Assembly (NCBI GenBank): GCA_001871515.1
Contig: MNXW01000184.1
Span: 10,180-44,959 of the forward strand
Reading direction: 5' to 3'
Origin: Comamonadaceae bacterium CG2_30_57_122
Lineage (GTDB): Bacteria > Pseudomonadota > Gammaproteobacteria > Burkholderiales > Burkholderiaceae_C
Length of the DNA stretch: 34,780 nt
Shown: positions 1 to 8,950 of the stretch, piece after piece
How the letters are laid out: every line of letters starts with the position of its first letter
Position numbering within the stretch: position 1 is the first letter of the stretch
Position numbers and translations under genes: made by a program
Notes under the pieces: generated by a model
Told to the model about the DNA's origin: nothing
What the model saw: only the letters and a program-made list of their open reading frames with translations
Database searches by the model: none

Positions 1-235
1 ACACAATCACCCGCTTGCGGCCAAAGCGGTCAGAAGCCAGGCCATACAAAAACTGTAAACAGGCTTGCGTCAGCCCGTAAATGCCCATGGTGAAGCCGAC
101 CATGGCGGCATCGTCGCCACCGGGATAACGCGTGGCCTCGATGGCGAACACCGGCAAAATCAAAAACAATCCCAGCATGCGCAAGGCAAAAATGGAGGCC
201 AACGAGAAACTAGTCCGCAACTCCAACGCCGTCAT
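1..235 (-). CDS. MFS transporter, N-terminal part (runs off the left edge)
   Basis: Reverse-strand reading gives a protein beginning MTALELRTSFSLASIF, followed by a first hydrophobic helix (RMLGLFLILPVFA), a second helix, and the loop GLASDRFGRKRVIV. That loop is the classic MFS motif A (GxxxDRxGRKxx) between helices 2 and 3. About 78 residues are visible; the rest lies outside the window. I chose ATG at 233-235; a GTG at 287-289 in the same frame would add 18 mostly Ala/Pro residues. It is transcribed divergently from uvrA, an arrangement I recall for betaproteobacterial MFS genes beside uvrA. The substrate cannot be told from this piece. The MFS assignment is secure; 'drug exporter' would be a guess. 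Confidence 0.85.
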   Translation of the reverse strand, partial: MTALELRTSFSLASIFALRMLGLFLILPVFAIEATRYPGGDDAAMVGFTMGIYGLTQACLQFLYGLASDRFGRKRVIV

Positions 236-427
236 GGCGGTGGTGGCAACGGGCGGCGGCGCACTGGCTGAGGCCACAGAAACATTCACATCTGACAAGG
301 GCTTCTCCGAAAAAACGCGATTGCAGTCCAACCGGGCTGTAAAAAGCAGATTGTCCCTGATTCTTTTCCTGGCCACGATTGACTATCATGGCGGGTTACC
401 AATTGCACTGTGAAGCACTGTGAAGAC

Positions 428-3400
428 ATGTTGAGCGCCTACCCTTTGACCCCTTTGTCCACCGCCCCACAAGCTGACGCGCTTGAGGGGCGCTACCTGG
501 GCGCAGCCCTGGCAGCGCAAACCATCAGCATTCGCGGCGCGCGTACGCACAACCTGAAAAACATCGACCTCGACATTCCACGCAACCAGCTGGTGGTGAT
601 CACTGGCTTGAGCGGGTCGGGCAAATCCAGTCTGGCGTTTGACACGCTGTACGCCGAAGGCCAACGCCGCTACGTGGAAAGCCTGTCCACCTACGCGCGC
701 CAGTTTTTGCAGCTGATGGACAAGCCAGATGTTGACATGATTGAGGGCTTGTCGCCCGCCATCTCCATTGAGCAAAAGGCCACCAGCCACAACCCGCGCT
801 CCACCGTGGGCACTGTCACAGAAATCCACGACTACCTGCGCCTGCTGTTTGCCCGCGCCGGCACGCCCTACTGCCCACAGCACAACTTGCCACTGCAAAT
901 GCAGACCGTCAGCCAAATGGTGGATGCCACGCTGGCGCTGCCCGAGGGCACCCGGCTGATGGTGCTGGCCCCGGTGGCGCGCGAGAAAAAAGGTGAATTT
1001 GCCGAGCTGTTTGCCGACATGCAGGCACAGGGCTACGTGCGCTTTCGCGTCAACCGCCAGACCTTTGAGTTTGACCAATTGCCCGCGCTGAAGAAAACCG
1101 AAAAGCACGACATCGACGTGGTGATTGACCGCATCAAGGTGCGCCACGCCCCACTTGAACCCGACACCGACCGCAGCGACTTTGACAACCTCAAGCAACG
1201 CCTGGCCGAGAGCTTTGAGGCGGCCCTGCGGGTCGCCAGCGGGCGCGCCATTGTTAATGAAATTGATAGCACCTTGCACAGTAATGACGAGGGCTACAGG
1301 CCAAAAGAGCACTTATTTAATGCCAAATTTGCCTGCCCGGTGTGCAGCTACTCGATCTCAGAGCTGGAGCCGCGCCTGTTCTCCTTCAACTCGCCTATCG
1401 GAGCCTGCCCGAGTTGCGACGGCCTGGGTGCCACCGAGGTGTTTGACGCGGCACGCGTCGTCGCTTTTCCCAGTTTGAGCCTGGCCAGCGGTGCCATCAA
1501 AGGCTGGGATCGGCGCAACGCCTACTACTTTGCCATGCTGGAGAGCCTGGCGGCACACTATAAATTTGATATTGAACAGCCGTTTGAATCCCTGCCCGAG
1601 CCGGTCCAACACGCCGTGTTGTATGGCTCTGGCGAGGTGGACATCAAGTTCAGCTACGAGCTGGGCTCCGGTGCATCGGCAGGCAAAAAGCTCAGCAAGA
1701 AGCACCCGTTTGAAGGCATCTTGCCCAACATGCAGCGGCGCTACCGCGAGACCGACTCTGCCGTGGTGCGCGAAGACCTGGCACGCCTGCGCAGCGTGCA
1801 GCCCTGCCCAGACTGCCAAGGCAGCCGCCTCAAGCGCGAGGCGCGCCACGTGAAGATTGGCGAAGGGGCGCAGTCACGCGCCATTTTCGAGCTCAGCCAC
1901 TACACCCTGGCCGAATGCTTTGCCTATTTCAACAGCCTGCAAATGCACGGCGCCAAGGGCGACATTGCCGCCAAAGTGGTGCGTGAGATCAGCCTGCGGC
2001 TGAAGTTTTTGAACGACGTAGGCCTGACCTACCTGAGCCTGGACCGCAGCGCCGAAACCTTGAGCGGTGGCGAGTCGCAGCGCATCCGCCTGGCCAGCCA
2101 GATTGGCAGCGGCCTGACTGGCGTGATGTATGTGCTGGACGAACCCAGCATTGGCCTGCACCAGCGCGACAACGACCGCCTGATCGACACCCTGAAGCAC
2201 CTGCGCAACATTGGCAACAGCGTGCTGGTGGTTGAGCATGACGAGGACATGATGCGCGCTGCTGACCAAATCATCGACATGGGGCCGGGTGCCGGCGTGC
2301 ACGGCGGGCGCGTCATGGCGCAAGGCACATTTGATGCGGTCAAAGCCAACCCCGACTCGCTCACCGGCCAATACCTCAGCGGACGCAAAAGCATTGCAGT
2401 GCCGACCCTGCGCACCGCCTGGCTGCCCACGCAAGCGCCAAAACCCTTCAACGGCGGCAAACCCAGCCGTTTTGCCCCCAGCCCAGCTGCGGTGCGTCGT
2501 GCCGAGCGCGAGGCGCAGCACAACGCCACGCTCGGCGAGTTGCAGGCTTTGAGAGTCATCGGTGCCAGCGGTCACAACCTCAAGGGGGTCGACGTGGCTT
2601 TTCCGGTGGGCTTGTTCACCTGCGTCACCGGCGTGTCGGGCTCGGGCAAGTCCACGCTGGTGAACGACACACTTTACAAGGCCGTGGCGCGCACCCTTTA
2701 CCGCGCCCATGACGAACCCTCTGAGCACGCCGCCATCGAAGGCATTGAGTACTTTGACAAAGTCATCAACGTGGACCAATCGCCGATTGGCCGCACACCG
2801 CGCTCCAACCCGGCCACTTACACCGGTTTGTTCACCCCGATTCGTGACCTGATGAGTGAGGTGCCCACCGCCCGTGAGCGCGGCTACGGCCCCGGGCGCT
2901 TCAGCTTCAACGTGGCTGGCGGCCGCTGCGAGGCCTGCGAGGGCGACGGCATGGTCAAGGTCGAAATGCACTTTTTGCCCGACGTGTATGTGCCCTGCGA
3001 CGTGTGTGCCGGCAAGCGCTACAACCGCGAAACGCTGGAAGTGCTCTACAAGGGCAAAAACATCGCGCAGATTCTGGACTTGACGGTAGAAGCCGCACAC
3101 GAGTTTTTCAAAGCCGTGCCGACCATTGAGCGCAAGCTGCACACGCTGCTGGACGTGGGTCTGAGTTACATCCGTCTGGGCCAAGCCGCCACCACCTTGT
3201 CTGGCGGCGAAGCCCAGCGCGTCAAGCTGGCCCTGGAACTGAGCAAACGCGACACCGGCCGCACGCTCTACATCCTGGACGAGCCCACCACCGGACTGCA
3301 CTTTGCCGACATTGATTTGCTGCTCAAAGTGCTGCACCAGTTGCGCGACGCGGGCAACACCATTGTGGTGATCGAACACAACCTGGACGTGATCAAAACC

Positions 3401-3532
3401 GCCGACTGGCTGATCGACATGGGGCCTGAGGGCGGCAGCGGCGGCGGCACGGTGGTGGGGGTCGGCACGCCTGAAACCCTGGCCACCAACCCGGCCAGCC
3501 ACACTGGGCGCTATTTGGCGCGGCTGCTGTAG
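428..3532 (+). CDS. uvrA: Excinuclease ABC subunit A (UvrA)
   Basis: Damage-recognition ATPase of nucleotide excision repair, acting as a dimer with UvrB in the cytoplasm. Two ABC modules are visible: Walker A GLSGSGKS at about 60-67 and GVSGSGKST ending near K741, with signatures LSGGESQ (from L545) and LSGGEAQ (from L924). Two zinc modules: C303/C306...C327/C330 and C834/C837...C857/C860. At 1034 aa it is longer than the usual ~940-970 aa. The extra length includes a basic Ala/Pro linker between the halves (around residues 660-710) and an AT-rich stretch at 279-292 that resembles a dispersed repeat. I chose ATG 428, with GAAG just upstream, over an in-frame GTG at 410. A perfect 10-bp tandem repeat (CACTGTGAAG twice, 406-425) abuts the start. 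I found no convincing LexA box, so SOS control is not shown here. Confidence 0.97.
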   Translation: MLSAYPLTPLSTAPQADALEGRYLGAALAAQTISIRGARTHNLKNIDLDIPRNQLVVITGLSGSGKSSLAFDTLYAEGQRRYVESLSTYARQFLQLMDKPDVDMIEGLSPAISIEQKATSHNPRSTVGTVTEIHDYLRLLFARAGTPYCPQHNLPLQMQTVSQMVDATLALPEGTRLMVLAPVAREKKGEFAELFADMQAQGYVRFRVNRQTFEFDQLPALKKTEKHDIDVVIDRIKVRHAPLEPDTDRSDFDNLKQRLAESFEAALRVASGRAIVNEIDSTLHSNDEGYRPKEHLFNAKFACPVCSYSISELEPRLFSFNSPIGACPSCDGLGATEVFDAARVVAFPSLSLASGAIKGWDRRNAYYFAMLESLAAHYKFDIEQPFESLPEPVQHAVLYGSGEVDIKFSYELGSGASAGKKLSKKHPFEGILPNMQRRYRETDSAVVREDLARLRSVQPCPDCQGSRLKREARHVKIGEGAQSRAIFELSHYTLAECFAYFNSLQMHGAKGDIAAKVVREISLRLKFLNDVGLTYLSLDRSAETLSGGESQRIRLASQIGSGLTGVMYVLDEPSIGLHQRDNDRLIDTLKHLRNIGNSVLVVEHDEDMMRAADQIIDMGPGAGVHGGRVMAQGTFDAVKANPDSLTGQYLSGRKSIAVPTLRTAWLPTQAPKPFNGGKPSRFAPSPAAVRRAEREAQHNATLGELQALRVIGASGHNLKGVDVAFPVGLFTCVTGVSGSGKSTLVNDTLYKAVARTLYRAHDEPSEHAAIEGIEYFDKVINVDQSPIGRTPRSNPATYTGLFTPIRDLMSEVPTARERGYGPGRFSFNVAGGRCEACEGDGMVKVEMHFLPDVYVPCDVCAGKRYNRETLEVLYKGKNIAQILDLTVEAAHEFFKAVPTIERKLHTLLDVGLSYIRLGQAATTLSGGEAQRVKLALELSKRDTGRTLYILDEPTTGLHFADIDLLLKVLHQLRDAGNTIVVIEHNLDVIKTADWLIDMGPEGGSGGGTVVGVGTPETLATNPASHTGRYLARLL
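1264..1303 (+). repeat. Degenerate copy of the GGGCTAGAGGC dispersed repeat inside uvrA
   Basis: Over the 28-bp core this segment matches the copy in the UDG gene (reverse strand) at 21 of 28 positions, including GCACAG and the end GGGCTA-AGGC. It lies in an AT-rich patch coding residues 279-292 of UvrA, just before the first zinc module, and keeps the frame open. Weakest of the listed copies; it could be chance similarity. Confidence 0.45.
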
Positions 3533-3558
3533 TCTGCACCCTGGAACTGGCTAGCCGA

Positions 3559-3750
3559 CTAGGAGGCTGTCGGACTTTCGGCATCGAAGCGTTCTCGAAG
3601 AGCGGCGTAGCCAAATTCGACCCCAGCGAGGGCAGTTTTTGCCGGATTTGCTGGCTCATAGCCGTAGCTATGGGCCAAAAAGACGGGAAAAAAAATGAAC
3701 CGCTGCGGTCGGATTACAGCCGATGTACCGAAAGTCCGACAGACTCCTAG
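3559..3750. mobile_element. MITE-like element with ~19-23 bp inverted ends and CTAG borders
   Basis: The left end (CTAG then GAGGCTGTCGGACTTTCGG) and right end (CCGAAAGTCCGACAGACTC then CTAG) are inverted copies with one mismatch. CTAG at both borders looks like a 4-bp target duplication, a type seen with IS5-family elements. The ~185-bp interior has no convincing gene and holds a small CATAGC/GCTATG hairpin near 3658-3673. It fills most of the 300 bp between uvrA and the CoA-transferase gene. The inverted repeats are seen directly; calling it a MITE and linking it to IS5 is inference. Because CTAG is itself palindromic, the duplication is not proven. Confidence 0.75.
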
Positions 3751-3832
3751 CGTCAGCCAAGGGGTTTAGACTGCTGCGCACCTGCAGCGGCGGTTGTCCT
3801 GCACGCAAAGATGGGGTTCCAAGGAGAAAACA

Positions 3833-5785
3833 GTGCACACCCAGTTCAATGACCTGCAGGCCACCGGTGCTAAACCCAACAAAGTGGTCAGCGCATTTGA
3901 TGCGGTTCGCCTGATTCATGACGGTGACACCGTGGCCACCGGGGGCTTTGTCGGCATTGGTTTTGCCGAAGAAATTGCCGTGGCGCTGGAGGCGCGCTTT
4001 GTGCAGACCCAAGCGGAAACCGGCCAGGGTGCGCCGCGTAACCTGACGCTGGTGTACGCCGCGGGTCAGGGCGATGGCGAAAACCGGGGTCTGAACCACT
4101 TTGGCCACACCGGGTTGGTCAAGCGAGTGGTCGGAGGCCACTGGGGCCTGGTGCCCAGGCTGCAACAATTGGCCGTGGCCAACCAGATTGAGGCCTACAA
4201 CCTGCCCCAAGGCGTGATCACCCACCTGTTTCGTGACATTGCCGCAGGCAAACCCGGGACGCTGACCCATGTCGGACTCGACACCTTTGTTGACCCGCTG
4301 TTTGGCGGCGGCAAGATCAATGCTTGCACCACCGAAGACCTGGTTCGCCGCATGACGATAGACGGCCGTGATTTTCTGTTTTACAAAGCCTTCCCCATCC
4401 ATGTGGGCATCATCCGCGCAACCACCGCCGACCCTGACGGCAACCTGAGCATGGAGCGCGAAGCCCTCACGTTGGAGGCGCTGGCCATTGCCATGGCCGC
4501 ACGCAACAGCGGCGGCATTGTGATTGCCCAGGTGGAGCGTTTGGCCGAGCGCGGCACCCTGCACCCGCGCAGCGTCAAGGTGCCCGGTGTGCTGGTGGAT
4601 GCGGTGGTGGTGGCCACCAACCCGGCGCACCACATGCAAACCTTTTGCGAGGCCTACAACCCGGCCTATTCGGGCGAAATTCGCGTGCCGATGGACTTGA
4701 TCGAACCCATGGCATTGAGCCAGCGCAAGGTGATTGCCCGCCGCGCCGCGCTGGAACTCAAAGCCAACAACGTGGTCAACCTGGGTATTGGCATGCCTGA
4801 AGGCGTGGCCACTGTAGCGGCCGAAGAAAAAGTGTTTGACCTGCTGACCCTGACCGCCGAGCCTGGCGTGATTGGCGGCATACCCGCCGGCGGCTTGAGC
4901 TTTGGCGCGGCAGTGAACGCGCAGGCGGTGATCGACCAGCCGAACCAATTTGACTTTTACGACGGTGGCGGGCTGGACGTGGCCGTGCTTGGTCTGGCCC
5001 AGGCCGATGCCCAGGGCAACCTGAACGTGAGCAAATTTGGCGACCGTCTGGCCGGGGCTGGCGGTTTCATCAACATCAGCCAGAATGCCAAAAAAGTGGT
5101 CTTTGTCGGCACGTTCACGGCCGGTGATTTGCAATGCAGCGTGCAAGCTGGGCGTCTGCGCATCCAAAGCGAGGGCACGCAGCGCAAATTTGTGCAGCAG
5201 GTGGAACACCGCACCTTCAGCGCGCGTGAATCGCGCCGCCGTGACCAACAGGTGCTGTATGTGACCGAGCGCTGCGTGTTCCGGCTGACTGGCACACCTG
5301 ATGCCCCGGCGCTGGAGCTGATTGAAATTGCCCCCGGTGTGGACTTGCAACGCGATGTGCTGGCGCTGATGGACTTTCAGCCCCTGATCAGCCCGCAGCT
5401 CAGCGCCATGGATGCGACCCTGTTTGCGCCACAGCCGATGGGCCTGCGTGAACGCCTGCTGGCCACGCCGCTGGCGCAGCGGCTTGAACTTGACGCGGCG
5501 CACCGCCTGCTGTTCATCAATTTTGAAGGTCTGGCGGTGGACACCCTGGACGACGTGGTGGCCATTGAACAGCAGGTGACGGCGCTGCTGGAGCCACTTC
5601 TTGAGCGCGTGGCAGTGGTGGTCAATTACGACCGCTTCACGATTGCGCCAACACTGTTTGAGGCCTACAGCCAAATGGTGCAGCAGCTCAAACAGCGCTT
5701 TTACAGCCGCGTGACCCGCTACGGCACCGGCAGCTTTTTGAAAGCGCGGCTGGATTTGGTTAGCGCTTTGCCGCCTGAAGCATAG
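3833..5785 (+). CDS. Fused-subunit acyl-CoA:acetate/3-ketoacid CoA-transferase (family I, YdiF/Pct-like)
   Basis: Moves CoA between a short-chain acyl-CoA and a carboxylic acid (acetate, propionate or a 3-ketoacid) in the cytoplasm. The 650-aa protein carries both halves of family I enzymes: an alpha-like half rich in Gly ([13 protein letters not shown] near the start) and a beta-like half with [10 protein letters not shown] followed by [13 protein letters not shown]343 in that last motif is the expected catalytic glutamate that forms the glutamyl-CoA thioester. I chose GTG 3833 because AAGGAG stands at 3821-3826 with good spacing. A longer in-frame reading would start before the ribosome site. 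The 3' end overlaps the convergent pyrF end by 26 bp. The substrate is not determined by the sequence; propionate or acetate CoA-transferase are the likeliest. Confidence 0.9.
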   Translation: MHTQFNDLQATGAKPNKVVSAFDAVRLIHDGDTVATGGFVGIGFAEEIAVALEARFVQTQAETGQGAPRNLTLVYAAGQGDGENRGLNHFGHTGLVKRVVGGHWGLVPRLQQLAVANQIEAYNLPQGVITHLFRDIAAGKPGTLTHVGLDTFVDPLFGGGKINACTTEDLVRRMTIDGRDFLFYKAFPIHVGIIRATTADPDGNLSMEREALTLEALAIAMAARNSGGIVIAQVERLAERGTLHPRSVKVPGVLVDAVVVATNPAHHMQTFCEAYNPAYSGEIRVPMDLIEPMALSQRKVIARRAALELKANNVVNLGIGMPEGVATVAAEEKVFDLLTLTAEPGVIGGIPAGGLSFGAAVNAQAVIDQPNQFDFYDGGGLDVAVLGLAQADAQGNLNVSKFGDRLAGAGGFINISQNAKKVVFVGTFTAGDLQCSVQAGRLRIQSEGTQRKFVQQVEHRTFSARESRRRDQQVLYVTERCVFRLTGTPDAPALELIEIAPGVDLQRDVLALMDFQPLISPQLSAMDATLFAPQPMGLRERLLATPLAQRLELDAAHRLLFINFEGLAVDTLDDVVAIEQQVTALLEPLLERVAVVVNYDRFTIAPTLFEAYSQMVQQLKQRFYSRVTRYGTGSFLKARLDLVSALPPEA

Positions 5786-6584
5786 CCCGGGTTTTGAGTG
5801 CTTCCTGGCGTGCCGCGCTTGCAAAGTCAGCACCGCTTGAGGCATACAACACCGCCCGTGATGAGTTGACGATGATTGGCCCTGCCTCACGCCAGCCAGC
5901 CCTGACGGTCGCCAGTGCGTCGCCACCTTGCGCCCCCACACCCGGAATCAACAACGGCAGCGTGGGAGCCAGCGCGCGCACCCGCTCAATTTCTGCCGGG
6001 TAAGTAGCCCCCACCACCAGGCCTAGCTGGCCATTCAGGTTCCAAGGGCCTTGCGCCAGTTGCGCAATGTGCTCGTACAAACGCGGCTCACCCGCCACAC
6101 CGGCCAGGCGCTGGTTCTGAAAATCATCCCCCCCCGGGTTGGAGGTGCGGCACAGCAAAAACGCGCCCTTGCCGTGGTACTTCAAATACGGCTGGATGGT
6201 ATCGAACCCCATGAACGGTGACAGGGTGACCGCATCAGCGCCATAACGCTCAAACGCTTCATGCGCGTATTGTTCGGCGGTGCTGCCAATGTCGCCACGC
6301 TTGGCATCCAGAATAATCGGCACGCCGGGCGCGGCACGGCGCATGTGGGCCATCAGGCGCTCCAGCTGGTCTTCGGCGCGGTGCGCGGCAAAGTAGGCAA
6401 TTTGCGGCTTGAAAGCACTTACCAGGTCGGCTGTGGCGTCGACAATGGCCGCGCAAAAATCATAAATTTTGCTGGCATCGCCTTTAAAAGCAAGCGGGAA
6501 TTTAGCGGGCTCGGGGTCTAACCCGACGCACAGCATGGAAGCATTTTGGCGCTCTGCCTGGCGCAACAGGTTTAAGAAATTCAT
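5760..6584 (-). CDS. pyrF: Orotidine-5'-phosphate decarboxylase, type 2 (PyrF)
   Basis: Last step of de novo UMP synthesis: decarboxylates OMP to UMP. The 274-aa protein has the catalytic motif [10 protein letters not shown] at residues 93-102 (K95 is the catalytic lysine), an N-terminal CVGLDPEP substrate loop, and IPGVGAQGG near the phosphate site. Length and motif spacing fit the longer type 2 enzymes rather than the ~230-aa type 1. I start it at MNFLNLL (CAT at 6582-6584); the open frame extends upstream, but that part overlaps the divergent response-regulator gene and is not conserved-looking. It converges on the CoA-transferase gene with a 26-bp overlap. Confidence 0.96.
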   Translation of the reverse strand: MNFLNLLRQAERQNASMLCVGLDPEPAKFPLAFKGDASKIYDFCAAIVDATADLVSAFKPQIAYFAAHRAEDQLERLMAHMRRAAPGVPIILDAKRGDIGSTAEQYAHEAFERYGADAVTLSPFMGFDTIQPYLKYHGKGAFLLCRTSNPGGDDFQNQRLAGVAGEPRLYEHIAQLAQGPWNLNGQLGLVVGATYPAEIERVRALAPTLPLLIPGVGAQGGDALATVRAGWREAGPIIVNSSRAVLYASSGADFASAARQEALKTRAMLQAAKR

Positions 6585-6657
6585 GACTGAATTGTATGAA
6601 GCCAAACTGCGGTAAATTACCTTCATGTTTGACATCAGCGCAAGAACGGGAGTTTCC

Positions 6658-7692
6658 ATGAAAGTTGTGATCATTGATGACCTGCAAATGAATGTGGTGC
6701 TGATCAAGGCTTTGGTGAAAAAACTACCCGATGCCGAGCCGGTGTGCTTTACTGACCCCAACGCTGCGCTGGACTGGTGTCTGGCCAACGACCCCGATCT
6801 GGTGGTGGTTGACTACATGATGCCAGGCTTGAGTGGTACCGAATTGACGCAACGTTTTCGCACCCGCTACCCCGACACCCCGGTGCTGATGGTCACCGCC
6901 AACCACGAGATGGAACTGCGCCACCAAGCGCTAGAAATTGGGGTAACCGATTTTTTGAACAAACCCATCAACAACACCGAATTTTTGGCACGCGCCAAAA
7001 ACATGCTGGCCTTGAACAAAAGCCACAAACACCTGGCTGACGAGGTACGTAAAGCCACTGCCAAACTGGTGGAGCAAGCACGTGAAACCATTTTTTGCCT
7101 AGCCAAAGCCGCCGAATACCGCGACCCCGAAACCGGCGCGCATATTTTGCGCATGGCGCATTACTCCAAACACATTGCCCGTGTGCTGGGCTTGCCACCC
7201 GAGCAGCAAGACCTGCTGCTGCAAGCCGCCCCCATGCACGACATTGGTAAGGTGGGCACGCCCGACATGATCTTGCTCAAGCCCGGCAGACTCACCCCGG
7301 AAGAATTTGCGATCATGAAGCTGCACGCTGTGATCGGCTACGAAGTGCTTAACGCCAACAGCTCGCCGTTGTTGAAAGTAGCCGCTGAAATTGCCCATAA
7401 CCATCACGAAAAATTTGATGGCAGCGGCTATCCGTGTGGTCTCAAGGGCGAAGCCATCCCGCTGTTTGGGCGGATTGTGGCGGTGGCTGATGTGTTTGAT
7501 GCACTGACCAGTGAACGACCCTACAAGAAAGCCTGGAGCATTGAAGATGCCTGCAAGTTACTCAAGGAAGGCAGCGGTAGCCACTTTGACCCGGCGTGCG
7601 TAGCCGCTTTCTTCACTGATTTTGATGAGATTCTGACCATCAAGAACCAATTTGTGGATGACAAAAATGAACAACGTGATGACCCGTTTTAA
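6658..7692 (+). CDS. Response regulator with HD-GYP domain (probable c-di-GMP phosphodiesterase)
   Basis: RpfG-like two-domain protein of 344 aa. The receiver domain (about 1-120) has the acidic pair D7/D8, phospho-acceptor D52 (in VVDYMMPG) and K102. After a helical linker comes an HD-GYP domain with H194-D195 (MHDIGK), H247/H249/H250 (HNHHEKFDGSGYP) and the GYP triad near 258-260. All the metal ligands I can place are present, so it is probably an active phosphodiesterase breaking down cyclic di-GMP on phosphorylation. ATG 6658 starts exactly at the receiver's first strand; an ATG at 6625 would add 11 residues. It overlaps the following peroxidase gene by 26 bp, and the downstream hybrid kinase is a plausible phosphodonor, though that pairing is inferred from position only. 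Confidence 0.93.
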   Translation: MKVVIIDDLQMNVVLIKALVKKLPDAEPVCFTDPNAALDWCLANDPDLVVVDYMMPGLSGTELTQRFRTRYPDTPVLMVTANHEMELRHQALEIGVTDFLNKPINNTEFLARAKNMLALNKSHKHLADEVRKATAKLVEQARETIFCLAKAAEYRDPETGAHILRMAHYSKHIARVLGLPPEQQDLLLQAAPMHDIGKVGTPDMILLKPGRLTPEEFAIMKLHAVIGYEVLNANSSPLLKVAAEIAHNHHEKFDGSGYPCGLKGEAIPLFGRIVAVADVFDALTSERPYKKAWSIEDACKLLKEGSGSHFDPACVAAFFTDFDEILTIKNQFVDDKNEQRDDPF

Positions 7693-8716
7693 ACCTAAAC
7701 CCGGGCGTGCCCTGCCCATGGCAGCGGCGGTGGCGGTGCTGGCAACCCTGCTGCTGGGCGGACTGTGGCTTAAATCGCTCAACAGTCCAGAAAATGCAGT
7801 CCCCCTCACGGCCCTGAAGGCCCCGGTTAGTTTTGCCTTTACCCAAGCACTACCGCAAACCGTGCCCTTGGATGGCCGCAAAGTGCGCCTGGGGCAGCAG
7901 CTGTTTCACGACCCACGCCTGTCCAGAGATGACACCATCAGCTGTGCGAGTTGCCACGGCTTGAACACCGGCGGGGTTGACAACCGTGCCCGCTCGATTG
8001 GCGTAGCCGGTGGCGTGAGCAGTGTCAACGCTCCCAGCGTGTTCAACAGCGGGTTGAACTTTGTGCAGTTCTGGGATGGCCGATCCCCCACGCTTGAAGC
8101 CCAGATTGAAGGCCCGGTGAACCACCCGCTTGAGATGGCTTCCAACTGGCTCCTGATAAACCAAAAACTTGCGGCCGATGCGCACTACCCTGAATTATTT
8201 ACGGCGCTGTATGCAGACGGCATCAGTGTCGTCAACATCAAGGATGCCCTTGCCACCTTTGAGCGCTCGCTGATCACCCCCAATTCGCGCTTTGACAAAT
8301 TCTTGAATGGCGACACCGCCGCCCTGAATGACAAGGAAAAGCAAGGCTATGAATTGTTTCAATCGTACGGTTGCGCCAGTTGTCACCAGGGTCAAAACCT
8401 GGGCGGCAACATGTTTGAAAAAATGGGGCTGATGGGCGACTATTTTGCCGAACGAGGCAACCTGACCGAAGCCGACAAAGGCCGCTTCAATGTCACCCAG
8501 GATGCAGATAACTTGTATGAGTTCAGGGTACCGAGCCTGCGTAACGTGGCACTGACTGCCCCCTACTTTCACGACGGCTACGCGGCCACGCTTGAGCAGG
8601 CGGTGGCCATCATGGCCAAGTACCAACTGGGCCGCCCCATGCCTGAAGAACATCTGAACGCCATCACTGCTTTCTTACGTAGCCTGACCGGGCAATACCA
8701 GGGACAACCACTTTGA
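7667..8716 (+). CDS. Di-haem cytochrome c peroxidase / MauG-family protein
   Basis: Exported or membrane-anchored di-haem protein of 349 aa. An N-terminal hydrophobic segment (about residues 13-31) follows a basic stretch RFKPKPGR. Two c-type haem sites are visible: C93-x2-C96-H97 (CASCHG) and C236-x2-C239-H240 (CASCHQ). Surrounding motifs (LGQQLFHDPRLS, FWDGRSPTLEAQ, PSLRNVALTAPYFHDG) are typical of bacterial CcpA/MauG proteins, which reduce hydrogen peroxide with electrons from periplasmic cytochromes or oxidise partner proteins. The start lies inside the upstream gene; ATG 7667 has GGAT at proper distance, but ATG 7658 or 7679 are possible. The TGA stop forms part of the TTGAA flanking the next inverted-repeat element. 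Confidence 0.93.
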   Translation: MNNVMTRFKPKPGRALPMAAAVAVLATLLLGGLWLKSLNSPENAVPLTALKAPVSFAFTQALPQTVPLDGRKVRLGQQLFHDPRLSRDDTISCASCHGLNTGGVDNRARSIGVAGGVSSVNAPSVFNSGLNFVQFWDGRSPTLEAQIEGPVNHPLEMASNWLLINQKLAADAHYPELFTALYADGISVVNIKDALATFERSLITPNSRFDKFLNGDTAALNDKEKQGYELFQSYGCASCHQGQNLGGNMFEKMGLMGDYFAERGNLTEADKGRFNVTQDADNLYEFRVPSLRNVALTAPYFHDGYAATLEQAVAIMAKYQLGRPMPEEHLNAITAFLRSLTGQYQGQPL

Positions 8717-8717
8717 A

Positions 8718-8950
8718 CCTAGATTCCTCAGTTGGACGCACCCGTGTGGGCTGCTGGCGGCGCGGCTGGTTGACGTGACGACGTAGCGGGCTACTGCCCG
8801 CAAGGAGGACCAACGACCCCAGGCGCGTTGCCAGCGGCTCAAGCGGGTGCGTAGCGCTCGCACCCAAAAGGTGAATCTGACTGAGACTGAAATATTTAAT
8901 GTTCATATGCACTTATTGAAGAAAACAAGCGGTCAACTGAGGAATCTAGG
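8718..8950. mobile_element. 233-bp MITE-like element with 17-bp perfect inverted ends and TTGAA borders
   Basis: The left end CCTAGATTCCTCAGTTG is matched by a perfect inverted copy, CAACTGAGGAATCTAGG, at the right end. TTGAA stands immediately outside both ends (8713-8717 and 8951-8955) and reads as a 5-bp target duplication. The interior is non-coding with REP-like stems such as GGGTGC...GCACCC around 8848-8870. Remove the element and one TTGAA and the peroxidase stop (TGA) and the hybrid kinase start (TTG) collapse into a TTGA overlap. The repeats are seen directly; the mobility is inferred. Confidence 0.8.

Noticed and set aside
300-427. LexA (SOS) box upstream of uvrA
   Set aside because: CTGT and CAG-like fragments occur (CTGTAAAAAGCAG) but no CTGT-N8-ACAG site is present.
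1874-3502. 542-aa reverse frame across uvrA
   Set aside because: It lies antisense to both UvrA ATPase halves and has no recognisable domain or ribosome site; a codon-bias shadow.
3668-5941. 757-aa open frame on the reverse strand across the CoA-transferase gene
   Set aside because: It is opposite a gene with clear catalytic motifs and a good ribosome site. Its translation is His/Gln/Arg-rich low-complexity typical of antisense frames in GC-rich DNA.
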